The notes below the pieces were generated by a model, which was not told the DNA's origin, did not search any database, and saw only the letters and a list, made by a program, of their open reading frames with translations. Below, piece by piece: positions 19,410-27,366 of a stretch of DNA of 64,000 bases (within the stretch, counting starts at the first letter, position 1; every line of letters begins with the position of its first letter). Origin of the DNA: Haploplasma axanthum (GTDB lineage Bacteria; Bacillota_I; Bacilli_A; Acholeplasmatales; Acholeplasmataceae); contig NZ_LR215048.1 of assembly GCF_900660745.1 (NCBI RefSeq), forward strand, positions 682,001-746,000, in the 5' to 3' direction. The position numbers and the translations under genes were made by a program.

Positions 19410-20153
19410 ATGGCGTTAATAAATGGACTTTTTTATAGTAAATCTTTAGAATTCTCAACTAATGTAACGATAATTATGCCTGATGATATAAAAGAAAATG
19501 AAGAAATCAATGTTTTGTTTTTATTGCATGGATTTAATGGTGGATATTTAGATTTCATACGTCATACATCAGTTGAAAAAATTGCATTAAAAAATAGAGT
19601 GGCAGTTATTATGCCAGAAGCAAATAATAGTTTTTATACTAATACAGGATATGGGCAAAAATATTATGATTATATTGCATATGAATTGCCAAATATTATT
19701 AAAAATATGTTTAACATAAAAATAACAAAGAAAAATAGTTATATAGCAGGTTTATCAATGGGAGGCTATGGTGCATTAAAGATTGCTTTTAATAATCCAG
19801 AAAATTATTCTAAAGTTGCAGGGATATCGAGTGTTGTTGATATAGTTAATATGTATGATATGAATGAGAATAGAAAAGACTTATTTAAATCAATATTTGG
19901 CAGTAAAAAAGAATTAGTAAATGATTCAATTAATAATTTATATAATGTAGTTGAATTTAAAAAAAGTTTTGATTTAAAGATTTACTTATCTTGTGGGACA
20001 GAAGATTTTTTATATGAAGATAATCTTTCTTTTAGTAAGTTTTTAAATTCAAGAAATGTTAACCATGACTTCATAGTGAAAAATGGAACACATAATTGGG
20101 AATATTGGCAAAGTGAGATTAATAAAGTTTTTGATTTTTTCTTTAATAAATAA
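19410..20153 (+). CDS. Alpha/beta-hydrolase esterase (EstA/esterase D-like)
   Basis: About 247 residues. The nucleophile elbow AGLSMGGYGAL (GxSxG) and an oxyanion-type LLHGFNGGY motif identify an esterase of the tributyrin esterase/esterase D group; the late THNWEYW gives the likely catalytic His. The ATG at 19410 is preceded by TAGGAG and lies after the upstream stop, so the longer overlapping frame from 19356 is not used. It is the last gene before the terminator. In this setting it could remove O-acetyl groups from MurNAc or related sugars; that is inference. Confidence 0.78.
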   Translation: MALINGLFYSKSLEFSTNVTIIMPDDIKENEEINVLFLLHGFNGGYLDFIRHTSVEKIALKNRVAVIMPEANNSFYTNTGYGQKYYDYIAYELPNIIKNMFNIKITKKNSYIAGLSMGGYGALKIAFNNPENYSKVAGISSVVDIVNMYDMNENRKDLFKSIFGSKKELVNDSINNLYNVVEFKKSFDLKIYLSCGTEDFLYEDNLSFSKFLNSRNVNHDFIVKNGTHNWEYWQSEINKVFDFFFNK

Positions 20154-20160
20154 TAAAACA

Positions 20161-20185
20161 AGTCCAAATTTTTTGGGCTTTTTTT
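20161..20185 (+). terminator. Intrinsic terminator of the amino-sugar operon
   Basis: An 8-bp stem (AGTCCAAA pairing with TTTGGGCT, one G-U pair), a three-base loop and a run of seven T. It lies eight bases after the esterase stop. Confidence 0.88.
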
Positions 20186-20190
20186 GAAAG

Positions 20191-20214
20191 AAAAAATCAA
20201 AGTATGTAAAAAAA
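20191..20214 (+). promoter_or_regulatory. A-rich block shared with the promoter at 24091 (copy 1)
   Basis: AAAAAATCAA followed by two variable bases region and ATGTAAAAAAA. The same block occurs at 24091-24114, and in both cases the cre-like site starts 55-56 bases after its first base. It could be an UP element or a second regulator site. Confidence 0.5.
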
Positions 20215-20244
20215 GATTATAAATAGAAAATTATAAGGATAATA

Positions 20245-20273
20245 TTGAAAGCGTATACATATCGATATAGAAT
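20245..20273 (+). promoter_or_regulatory. Promoter of the phosphodiester glycosidase operon
   Basis: TTGAAA (20245-20250), 17-base spacer, TAGAAT (20268-20273). It is the only good sigma-A-like match between the terminator at 20161 and the start at 20301, and a cre-like site covers the -35 box. Confidence 0.7.
20246..20259 (+). promoter_or_regulatory. cre-like operator (CcpA type)
   Basis: TGAAAGCGTATACA matches the cre consensus TGWAARCGYTWNCW at 13 of 14 positions. Overlap with the -35 box predicts repression when a preferred sugar is present. Confidence 0.6.
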
Positions 20274-20300
20274 TAAATATGTAAAGTGAGGAGGAAAAAA

Positions 20301-21884
20301 ATGAAAAGAATTATATTTGTAGTTTTATTAATATTCTCAAGTACTATATTTTTAACAAGTTCTTTTGGAAATAAGATTGATGCACTTGAGTATTACAGAT
20401 TTGATGCAGATGAGAGAAAAACAGAATATATTGATAATTTTACTCATATGCGTATTAATGGCAGGCTAACATTAGGTGAAATAACCACAGAGCAGTATTA
20501 TAATTTTTTAGATTTAGGTATTAACCAAAAAGAAAAAATTCATCTAGTTAGTGTAAATGGATTTAAAAATAATGGTTATGGTATGATGGGACTTAATTCA
20601 ATGATAGAAGTTTATGAACAAGAAAATCCAAATATTGAAGTTTTAGGTGGATTTAATGGTGATTTTTACGCAATAAATGATACTGGTGAACCGAGTAATC
20701 TTCATATTGTAGATTATGAAGTGGTATATCGAGGAAGGGTAAATAATTCTGTTGTTTTAGCTGTTAAAACTGATGGAAGCTCTTCTTTTAAAGAAGTTAA
20801 ATATGAAGGAAATGAAATTTTAGTTTTAAATATTGATGGTGAAATTAAAAAAAGAGTAAAAGTAGATTATATTAATCAACGCCCGAATAATAGTGAAGAT
20901 GTTACCATTCTTTTTGATAATTATAAAGATGAAATAGATAGTGTATATGAAAAAATTATAGTTGAAGGAATAGATATAAAACAAGCTTTAGGACAAACAA
21001 GTAATAATAATAATTCGAAGTATTATCAGTTTGCAAAAGGAAAAGTAAAAAAAGCAAATACTACTAAAGTTGAAACTAATAATTTTGTAGTAGTTTCAAA
21101 AGAATTAAAAGAGATTGTTGAAGAAGGAGATACAATTATCTTTCAAGCTAAAGTTAAAGACTTTGAAGATGTTAGATATGCTGTTGGAACGTATTATAAT
21201 TATTCATTAATTGTTAATGGTGAAATAACAATTAGAGAAACAGGATCAATGGGAACGGCAAGACATCCAAGAACAGCTATTGGAATCAAAGAAAATGGTG
21301 AGGTATTTGTAGTTGTGGTTGACGGTAGAGATATTATTAATGGTAGAGCAGGGGTTAACTATTTAGAACTTGCCAATATTATGAAGACTCATGGTGCAGT
21401 TCAAGCATACAATTTTGATGGCGGTGGTTCATCAACACTTATGTTAGGAAATAGTCGTAATTACAGTGTATTAAATCAATTATCGGATAAAAGAATTAGA
21501 AGCATATCAAATGGTTTTTTGATTGTTAAAGGCGATATTGGAACAAAAGCAATTGAGATTAACACCCCGGATACTAGAGAAGAAAATAAGACACCAGAAG
21601 GTTTTTATATTGATCAAAGGAATTATTTACACTTTGATCATGTTGAAGGGAATGATTACTATGATGTCAATATTGATGGCAAAAGTTATTTGACTGCTGA
21701 TAACAAGTTTTCACTTAACTTTTTAACTGAGCCAGGTGAATATAAAATAAGAGTTAAATCAAGAGGTACAAAAACAAAAATGGCCTCTTTATACTCTAAT
21801 GAAATGATTTTTAAAGTTAATACTAAAGAAATAGAAAATATTCTGAAAATACTCAAAAATATTAGTATTTCAAATTTGAAATAA
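20301..21884 (+). CDS. Secreted phosphodiester glycosidase-family protein (NAGPA domain), paralogue 1
   Basis: About 527 residues with an N-terminal signal segment. The NAGPA-type domain shows GGFNGDFYAIND at about residue 115, HPRTAIGI at about 324 and NFDGGGSSTLM at about 373, motifs typical of the family that cleaves sugar-phosphodiester bonds. The C-terminal 100 residues form a probable beta-sandwich domain. The ATG at 20301 follows GAGGAGG; the in-frame GTG at 20286 lies inside that site and is rejected. It is followed after 12 bases by a homologous gene. The natural substrate may be a GlcNAc-1-phosphate-containing polymer such as a teichoic acid; this is inference. Confidence 0.8.
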   Translation: MKRIIFVVLLIFSSTIFLTSSFGNKIDALEYYRFDADERKTEYIDNFTHMRINGRLTLGEITTEQYYNFLDLGINQKEKIHLVSVNGFKNNGYGMMGLNSMIEVYEQENPNIEVLGGFNGDFYAINDTGEPSNLHIVDYEVVYRGRVNNSVVLAVKTDGSSSFKEVKYEGNEILVLNIDGEIKKRVKVDYINQRPNNSEDVTILFDNYKDEIDSVYEKIIVEGIDIKQALGQTSNNNNSKYYQFAKGKVKKANTTKVETNNFVVVSKELKEIVEEGDTIIFQAKVKDFEDVRYAVGTYYNYSLIVNGEITIRETGSMGTARHPRTAIGIKENGEVFVVVVDGRDIINGRAGVNYLELANIMKTHGAVQAYNFDGGGSSTLMLGNSRNYSVLNQLSDKRIRSISNGFLIVKGDIGTKAIEINTPDTREENKTPEGFYIDQRNYLHFDHVEGNDYYDVNIDGKSYLTADNKFSLNFLTEPGEYKIRVKSRGTKTKMASLYSNEMIFKVNTKEIENILKILKNISISNLK

Positions 21885-21896
21885 AGGTGCTTTAAA

Positions 21897-23474
21897 ATGA
21901 AGAAAATACTAACATTGTCTTTAGTTATTCCAATAATTTTTCTAGTATTAATAAATCCATTTGAGAAGATAAATGCAAATACATATTATAGATTTGATGC
22001 TGAAAATAGGAAAACGGAATATATTAATAATTTTGTTCATACAAGAGTTAATGGTAAATTGACATATGGTAATGAAGAAACAAATCAACATTATAATGTT
22101 TTAAAATTAGGACTTAATCAAAAAGAGGGAATAAATCTTGTTTCAGTAGATGCATATAAAGATTTTGGTTATGGTATGGCTGGATTAAATGGGCTTATGG
22201 CAAATTATGAAATCAATAATCCAAATATGGAAGTCTTAGGTGGATTTAGTGGAGATTTTTATATGATTAATGACAACGGAGAACCAATTGGAACATATAT
22301 CGTTGATTATGAAATTAGATATCCAGGTAATACAACAAACTCTGTTGTTTTAGCAATTAATACTGATGGAAGTGTTGAGTTTAAAAAAGTTAAAAAACTA
22401 GGTAAAGAAGTGATTATAAAGAATAAATATGGGGAGATAAAAAAAAGGAGTCTTATAGATAATATTAATGTGGAACCATCTAACGACCTTGAAACAACAG
22501 TTTTATTTGATAATTATGAAGGGCGAGTTTCTGAGGGATTAAGAAAAATTATTGTTAAAGGTACTGATATAAAGTATATGTATAATGAACAACCTATAGT
22601 ACAAAATCCTAAGTATTATGGATTTGCTAAAGGTATTAAGAGTGAAGATGGTAAAAACCAAGTTAGTGAGAGAGAATTTATTGTAGTATCAAATGAGATT
22701 GAAAAAATTGTTGAAGAAGATGACATTATAATAGTTCAAGAAAAAATTGAAGGATTTGAGAATGTTAGAAATGCGGTTGGGACTTATGCAACACACTTAT
22801 TAGTTGAAAATGGCGAAAATGCAGTATATACTCCAGAACCATATGGGATCATTGATAGACATCCAAGAACGGCTGTTGGAATAACAAAAGATGGAGATGT
22901 AATTGCAGTAGTAATAGATGGAAGAAATAAAATTGCTGGAAGAGATGGTGTTAAGTTTGGCGAACTAGCAGAGATAATGAGATCACATGGAGCAATAACA
23001 GCTTATAACTTTGATGGTGGTGGGTCATCAACATTAATGATTGGTAATAGTAATGGTTATGAGGTTTTAAATGAGCTTTCAGATAAAAGAATTAGATCTC
23101 TTTCTAACGGTTTTTTGATTGTAAAAGGTGATTTAAAACAAAAGCCATTAGAAATTGAAACTCCAGATAATAGAAGTGAAAGTAATATACCTTCAAATTT
23201 ATATATTAGTAATGACACTTTGTTTTTTAGTGAAGGTGATACTGGATATTATGAAGTGAAAATAAATAATCTTGTCTATGAAGTCGCTAATAATCGATTA
23301 GCATTGAATTTTATAAAAAAAGAAGGAATATACAAAATATCGGTGAGATCTAAAGGTAATAAAGATAAAAAAACATCCAAGTATTCAAACGAAATAGTTT
23401 ATAAAGTAAACAGTGAAGAAGTGAACTCTTTATTACAACTTTTAAAGAATATTAATATAGGAGTTTTAAAATAA
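21897..23474 (+). CDS. Secreted phosphodiester glycosidase-family protein (NAGPA domain), paralogue 2
   Basis: A 525-residue paralogue of the preceding gene with the same layout: signal peptide, opening YYRFDAENRKTEYI, GGFSGDFYMIND, HPRTAVGI, NFDGGGSSTLM and a C-terminal beta-rich domain ending in a similar helix. Divergence is greatest in the central insert (about residues 175-270), suggesting different specificity rather than a very recent copy. It shares the upstream promoter and is followed by a small lipoprotein gene after 13 bases. Confidence 0.8.
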   Translation: MKKILTLSLVIPIIFLVLINPFEKINANTYYRFDAENRKTEYINNFVHTRVNGKLTYGNEETNQHYNVLKLGLNQKEGINLVSVDAYKDFGYGMAGLNGLMANYEINNPNMEVLGGFSGDFYMINDNGEPIGTYIVDYEIRYPGNTTNSVVLAINTDGSVEFKKVKKLGKEVIIKNKYGEIKKRSLIDNINVEPSNDLETTVLFDNYEGRVSEGLRKIIVKGTDIKYMYNEQPIVQNPKYYGFAKGIKSEDGKNQVSEREFIVVSNEIEKIVEEDDIIIVQEKIEGFENVRNAVGTYATHLLVENGENAVYTPEPYGIIDRHPRTAVGITKDGDVIAVVIDGRNKIAGRDGVKFGELAEIMRSHGAITAYNFDGGGSSTLMIGNSNGYEVLNELSDKRIRSLSNGFLIVKGDLKQKPLEIETPDNRSESNIPSNLYISNDTLFFSEGDTGYYEVKINNLVYEVANNRLALNFIKKEGIYKISVRSKGNKDKKTSKYSNEIVYKVNSEEVNSLLQLLKNINIGVLK

Positions 23475-23487
23475 GAAGGAGTATATA

Positions 23488-24060
23488 ATGACAAAAAAAT
23501 TTTTTATCATATTGTTAGTAGTTTTAGGAGTAGGACTTACGGCATGTACTAATAAACCAATTAGTTCTGCTGTTAAATATTTGGAAAAAAATAATAACTA
23601 TGAGTTAGAAGTTGAGATAAAAAAAGATAATATAATACAAGAAAAAGTTTACATTAAACATGATAGTAATATGTTTACTTTTGAAGATTCAAATAATATA
23701 GAATTATATATAAAAACTGATAAAGGTGTAGAATTATATATTAAAAAAGATAGTAAATGGATATTGACAGATGGAAGTGAAAATAATAATCAGGTTTTTA
23801 ATTTTTATCATATTCTGACTGACAAAATTTTTGAAGAAAAAGATAATGTGTTTGAACTTAATGTTAATGGAATTGTTGAAGTGAAGAAATTGTTTGAAAA
23901 TGAGTTTGAAGATTTCGATATTAAAAGTATGACTATTATTTTAAGTAAAAACAAGTTTGAAAAGATAGATTTTGATTTTTCAATAGGTGATAGTAATTAT
24001 TCAATAAATATGATATTTAAAAACTACAATCAAGTTAAAATCGAGGCACCAACAAAATAA
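23488..24060 (+). CDS. Small lipoprotein of unknown function
   Basis: A 190-residue protein with a lipoprotein signal (GVGLTAC, Cys20 the predicted lipid site). The mature part is Lys/Asp/Asn-rich and predicted to be beta-rich, somewhat like LolA/LppX-type lipoproteins, but no motif allows assignment. It ends the phosphodiester glycosidase operon. AGAAGGAG precedes its ATG. Confidence 0.7.
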   Translation: MTKKFFIILLVVLGVGLTACTNKPISSAVKYLEKNNNYELEVEIKKDNIIQEKVYIKHDSNMFTFEDSNNIELYIKTDKGVELYIKKDSKWILTDGSENNNQVFNFYHILTDKIFEEKDNVFELNVNGIVEVKKLFENEFEDFDIKSMTIILSKNKFEKIDFDFSIGDSNYSINMIFKNYNQVKIEAPTK

Positions 24061-24090
24061 GAGTAATGAACATTTGTTATAAAGTGAAAA

Positions 24091-24114
24091 AAAAAATCAA
24101 AAGATGTAAAAAAA
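24091..24114 (+). promoter_or_regulatory. A-rich block shared with the promoter at 20191 (copy 2)
   Basis: AAAAAATCAA, a short variable step, then ATGTAAAAAAAA. It has the same sequence and the same distance to a cre-like site as copy 1. Confidence 0.5.
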
Positions 24115-24145
24115 ATATATATAGTTGTAAGAATATGAAACTACA

Positions 24146-24174
24146 TTGACAGCGTTTTCACAAGTGTATAAACT
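24146..24174 (+). promoter_or_regulatory. Promoter of the anchored surface protein
   Basis: A consensus -35 TTGACA (24146-24151). The -10 is either TAAACT at 24169-24174 (17-base spacer) or TATAAA at 24167-24172 (15-base spacer). A cre-like site overlaps the -35 box. Confidence 0.6.
24147..24160 (+). promoter_or_regulatory. cre-like operator (CcpA type)
   Basis: TGACAGCGTTTTCA matches the cre consensus at 13 of 14 positions and covers the -35 box, as at 20246-20259. Confidence 0.6.
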
Positions 24175-24214
24175 ATACCTAAAAGTTATAAAATAGTAGG
24201 AGGAAACTAGAATA

Positions 24215-26635
24215 ATGAAAAAACTTTTAATTGGTATTTTGCTTAGTATTGGATCATTTCTAATCATTGCTAATAATTTTAACGTTAGTGCAGATGAAGT
24301 AAGTGATTATATTGAATTATATCCTTATGATGCGAAAGAAAGTATGGATCCAAATAGTAACTGGAGAGGTACTAAAGTAGGGCATTCAAATTGGACCTTC
24401 ACTTATGGTGATTATAGATATTGGTCAGTTAATGGATCGGTAAGATACACTAAGGATTTTATTGATAAAAACAGTGATGGTGCAATAACAGCTGATGAAA
24501 TGTCAACACTTCCTTTCAATGCATTTGCTTCAATTATTATGAATGATACAGAGTCAGAATATACTTTTGCAACAACAAATGCACGTACTGATTTAACATC
24601 TGTTGTACATAGAATTTATACGTTCTATGATGAATACGGGGTTCTTTATAGATTTGAAGACCATATTAATCAATATTGGATTGTTAATGAGGGCAGTGTT
24701 AAAACCGTTGACGTTACTAATGCTGAGGGTGCAGTAAGTACAAAGAATGTACATGAAACTCAGGATTGGAGATTAGCAACTGACGCTGAAATAGCAGCTT
24801 TTTCAGAACCAAATGCGGTTATTCCAAATAATGCATTACTTTCACATATTCGTATTTCAATAGATGAAGAATCTAGTAAGGGGTACATATTAGAACCTAT
24901 GGGATATTTGAAGTGGACTAATACATTCTATGGACAAGAAGATTATCCAACTTTAGAAAAATCAATTATTGTTGAAGGTAATCCAGATAATTTTACAGTT
25001 ATGCCTGGTGGAGTTGTTATTTCATATGGTACAGTCGATAGAGACGGAACAAATAAAAAGACTTTAGAGTTTATTAAAAGTCAGCCATATATGATGTTGG
25101 ATAGTAACAACAAAATGGAAAAAGAATATGAAAATCAAGCACCAAGTTTTGGAACATCACTTACTATTTTAGATTCAGATAAAACAATTGAAGGTATTAA
25201 TCACGTTGTAGAGTATAAAGAAACTTTTAGTATTAATAGTTTAGTTGAGAATACAGTAGTTGATTATATTCACATGTTTGATGATGAAGAAAGAATTATT
25301 GCAGAAACAAAAAAGATAGGCTATACAATTAAGATTAGTCTTGATGAAAAAGTAGTTGATGAGATAAAAGTTAATTATAATGAAGAAAGCGATACATATA
25401 CTGCTGAGAAAGAAACAACTGTTATTGATACAAGTATTTTTGGTAGAGCATATATTGTTACATTTGAAGCAGTATCACCAGTAAATGAGCAGTTAGTAGA
25501 GAGCGTTTCAATTGATTTAGTAGTAGGTAAATTGCCTCCTAAATTTGAAGGTGTTAAAGCTAATGTTTATTATAATGAAAATACTTCGTTTGATATACTT
25601 GATGGTATAACAGCAAATGATAGTTATGGTGGAGATTTAACTAATGTTATAAAAGTTATAACACCACTTGGTTTAAATAAATATAACCCACTTCCTGGAA
25701 CATATAAAGTTGAGTTTGAAGTGTCTAAAGACTATACGTTTTATGGTCAACCAGCGGTTGTGAAAGTGGAAATTCAAAATAATGATGAGACTGAAATAAA
25801 AGAATTTGAGTATGAAGGAATCGATGTAGAGCATGCAAGTTCAAATGCTGCAAATGTACATGTTTATACTAAAGATGGGTATGATAAAGTCGTGAAGAAC
25901 TGGGCAACGATGAGTTGGACATCTGAACTTGTAATTATTGAAGATGGAAAAGCTGTTATGGCATTTAGCCGTGGAAACAACAAAGTAATGGATGCTGAAA
26001 ATCCTCATGCTACAAAAGATGAATTAAATACTAATCTTAAAGATGCAAATTTTTACAAGACTATTACATTAACTGAAAATCAAACTGCAATAGTAGTGAC
26101 AGGTAGTGCAAGCGTTCCTTTAAATGGTGTAGCAAAAGCTATAGTTTACGGACAAAATGTTAGTGTTCAAGAATATGTTGCAGATGTTACGCATACTGTT
26201 ACTACAAGAGTTAGTCAAAATATTATTATTGATGATAAAACAGCACCAAGTTTATTGCTTAAAGAAAAAGATTTAAAAATTGTTGGAACAAAATACACAT
26301 CAGTAAATGAAGCGATTCTTTCAAATGTTTTAGGAATTGATAATTACTCGGATGTAGCACTTGTGGTTGCCAGCAATGGTGGAATGGATTTATCTAAACC
26401 AGGGGTATATACTGTTAAAGTTGTTGGTGAAGATGTTGCTGGAAATACAAGTGAAATAACATTTAGTATTGAAGTACTAGAAAAAGATATTGCTGAAGCA
26501 AATTTAATTGACCAAATTACAAAGAATTTAGGCAATAAAGCTGGAGCACCAATTTGGATGGTATTTGTTGTTGCTTTTGTTGCAGCAGGATTATCATTTG
26601 GTGGAGCAGTACTATTTTTAAAGAAAAAACAATAA
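24215..26635 (+). CDS. Anchored multi-domain surface protein
   Basis: An 806-residue protein with a signal peptide (cleavage near residue 27, after VSA) and a C-terminal transmembrane helix followed by KKKQ, so it should be displayed on the cell surface. An EF-hand-like calcium loop DKNSDGAITADE is near residue 84. Two Ig-like (DUF5011-type) modules are seen, one around 445-525 (ANDSYGGDLTNVIKV) and one at about 685-770 ending VVGEDVAGNTSEITFS. No enzymatic motif was found in the N-terminal 300 residues. Coregulation with the phosphodiester glycosidases is suggested by its look-alike promoter. A strong AGGAGG precedes the start. Confidence 0.75.
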   Translation: MKKLLIGILLSIGSFLIIANNFNVSADEVSDYIELYPYDAKESMDPNSNWRGTKVGHSNWTFTYGDYRYWSVNGSVRYTKDFIDKNSDGAITADEMSTLPFNAFASIIMNDTESEYTFATTNARTDLTSVVHRIYTFYDEYGVLYRFEDHINQYWIVNEGSVKTVDVTNAEGAVSTKNVHETQDWRLATDAEIAAFSEPNAVIPNNALLSHIRISIDEESSKGYILEPMGYLKWTNTFYGQEDYPTLEKSIIVEGNPDNFTVMPGGVVISYGTVDRDGTNKKTLEFIKSQPYMMLDSNNKMEKEYENQAPSFGTSLTILDSDKTIEGINHVVEYKETFSINSLVENTVVDYIHMFDDEERIIAETKKIGYTIKISLDEKVVDEIKVNYNEESDTYTAEKETTVIDTSIFGRAYIVTFEAVSPVNEQLVESVSIDLVVGKLPPKFEGVKANVYYNENTSFDILDGITANDSYGGDLTNVIKVITPLGLNKYNPLPGTYKVEFEVSKDYTFYGQPAVVKVEIQNNDETEIKEFEYEGIDVEHASSNAANVHVYTKDGYDKVVKNWATMSWTSELVIIEDGKAVMAFSRGNNKVMDAENPHATKDELNTNLKDANFYKTITLTENQTAIVVTGSASVPLNGVAKAIVYGQNVSVQEYVADVTHTVTTRVSQNIIIDDKTAPSLLLKEKDLKIVGTKYTSVNEAILSNVLGIDNYSDVALVVASNGGMDLSKPGVYTVKVVGEDVAGNTSEITFSIEVLEKDIAEANLIDQITKNLGNKAGAPIWMVFVVAFVAAGLSFGGAVLFLKKKQ

Positions 26636-26646
26636 GTAAATATTGA

Positions 26647-26673
26647 GAACTTAGGAAACTAGGTTCTTTTTAT
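26647..26673 (+). terminator. Intrinsic terminator
   Basis: GAACTTAG and CTAGGTTC form an 8-bp stem with a GAAA tetraloop, followed by TTTTTATTT. It ends the surface-protein transcript. Confidence 0.85.
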
Positions 26674-26710
26674 TTAATGTAAATTTAGAGAAATAACAAA
26701 CTACATATTA

Positions 26711-26716
26711 TATAAT
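26711..26716 (+). promoter_or_regulatory. -10 box of the peroxiredoxin gene
   Basis: A perfect TATAAT, 22 bases before the start codon at 26738. No convincing -35 was seen. Confidence 0.45.
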
Positions 26717-26737
26717 GTATTTAAGAGAGGTGATTTT

Positions 26738-27199
26738 GTGTTAAAGAAAGGCGATAAAGTAAAAGATTTTACATTGTTAGATGCAAATGGAGTGAAGCAC
26801 TCATTAAGTGATTATTTAGGAAAAAAAGTAGTTGTTTATTTTTACCCTAAAAATGATACTCCAGGTTGTACTTCGCAAGCTTGTGGTTTTAGAGATGAAT
26901 TTGACTTATATAGAGAAAAAGGAATTGTAATTTTAGGTATAAGTAAAGATGATGTTAAAAGCCATGAAGATTTTAAAAATAAATATCATTTACCGTTTAC
27001 AACATTGAGTGATGAGTCATTAGATGTTATTAAATACTTCGGTGCATATGGTGAAAAGAAAATGTTCGGTAAACCATATATGGGAGTTTTAAGATCTACA
27101 TTTGTTATTGATGAAGAAGGAAAACTTCTTGTTTCAATGCCTAAAGTAGATGCAAAGAATAATGCTAAAGATGTATTAAAAGCAATCGAAGAAGCATAA
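26738..27199 (+). CDS. bcp: Thioredoxin-dependent thiol peroxidase (PrxQ/BCP)
   Basis: A 153-residue peroxiredoxin. FYPKNDTPGCTSQACGFRD contains the peroxidatic Cys44 and the resolving Cys49 five residues later, the arrangement of atypical 2-Cys PrxQ/BCP enzymes that reduce hydroperoxides using thioredoxin. It starts with GTG after AGAGAGGTGA. Cytoplasmic, full length for the family, and probably a single-gene transcript since terminators flank it. Confidence 0.93.
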   Translation: MLKKGDKVKDFTLLDANGVKHSLSDYLGKKVVVYFYPKNDTPGCTSQACGFRDEFDLYREKGIVILGISKDDVKSHEDFKNKYHLPFTTLSDESLDVIKYFGAYGEKKMFGKPYMGVLRSTFVIDEEGKLLVSMPKVDAKNNAKDVLKAIEEA

Positions 27200-27216
27200 T
27201 ATCAAAATTATAGTAT

Positions 27217-27250
27217 AAATGGCTTGTTCAATAAAGAATAGCCATTTTTC
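27217..27250 (+). terminator. Intrinsic terminator
   Basis: AAATGGCT and AGCCATTT form a stem with a 15-base loop and a following T-rich tail (TTTCTTTTTTT). Confidence 0.8.
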
Positions 27251-27290
27251 TTTTTTTAGTGTATTATATACAAAAGATTAAAATGTTAAC

Positions 27291-27305
27291 TCAAGTATTA
27301 CTTGA
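27291..27305 (+). promoter_or_regulatory. 15-bp palindrome upstream of the XRE regulator
   Basis: TCAAGTA-T-TACTTGA is a perfect inverted repeat about 60 bases before the regulator start and overlapping a TTGATA box at 27302-27307. It is a candidate autoregulatory operator. Confidence 0.45.
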
Positions 27306-27366
27306 TAGACTTTTAGTGTTTTTCTCCATAAAATTGAAGTATACCAAAAAGGGAGGAAATAAAAAA

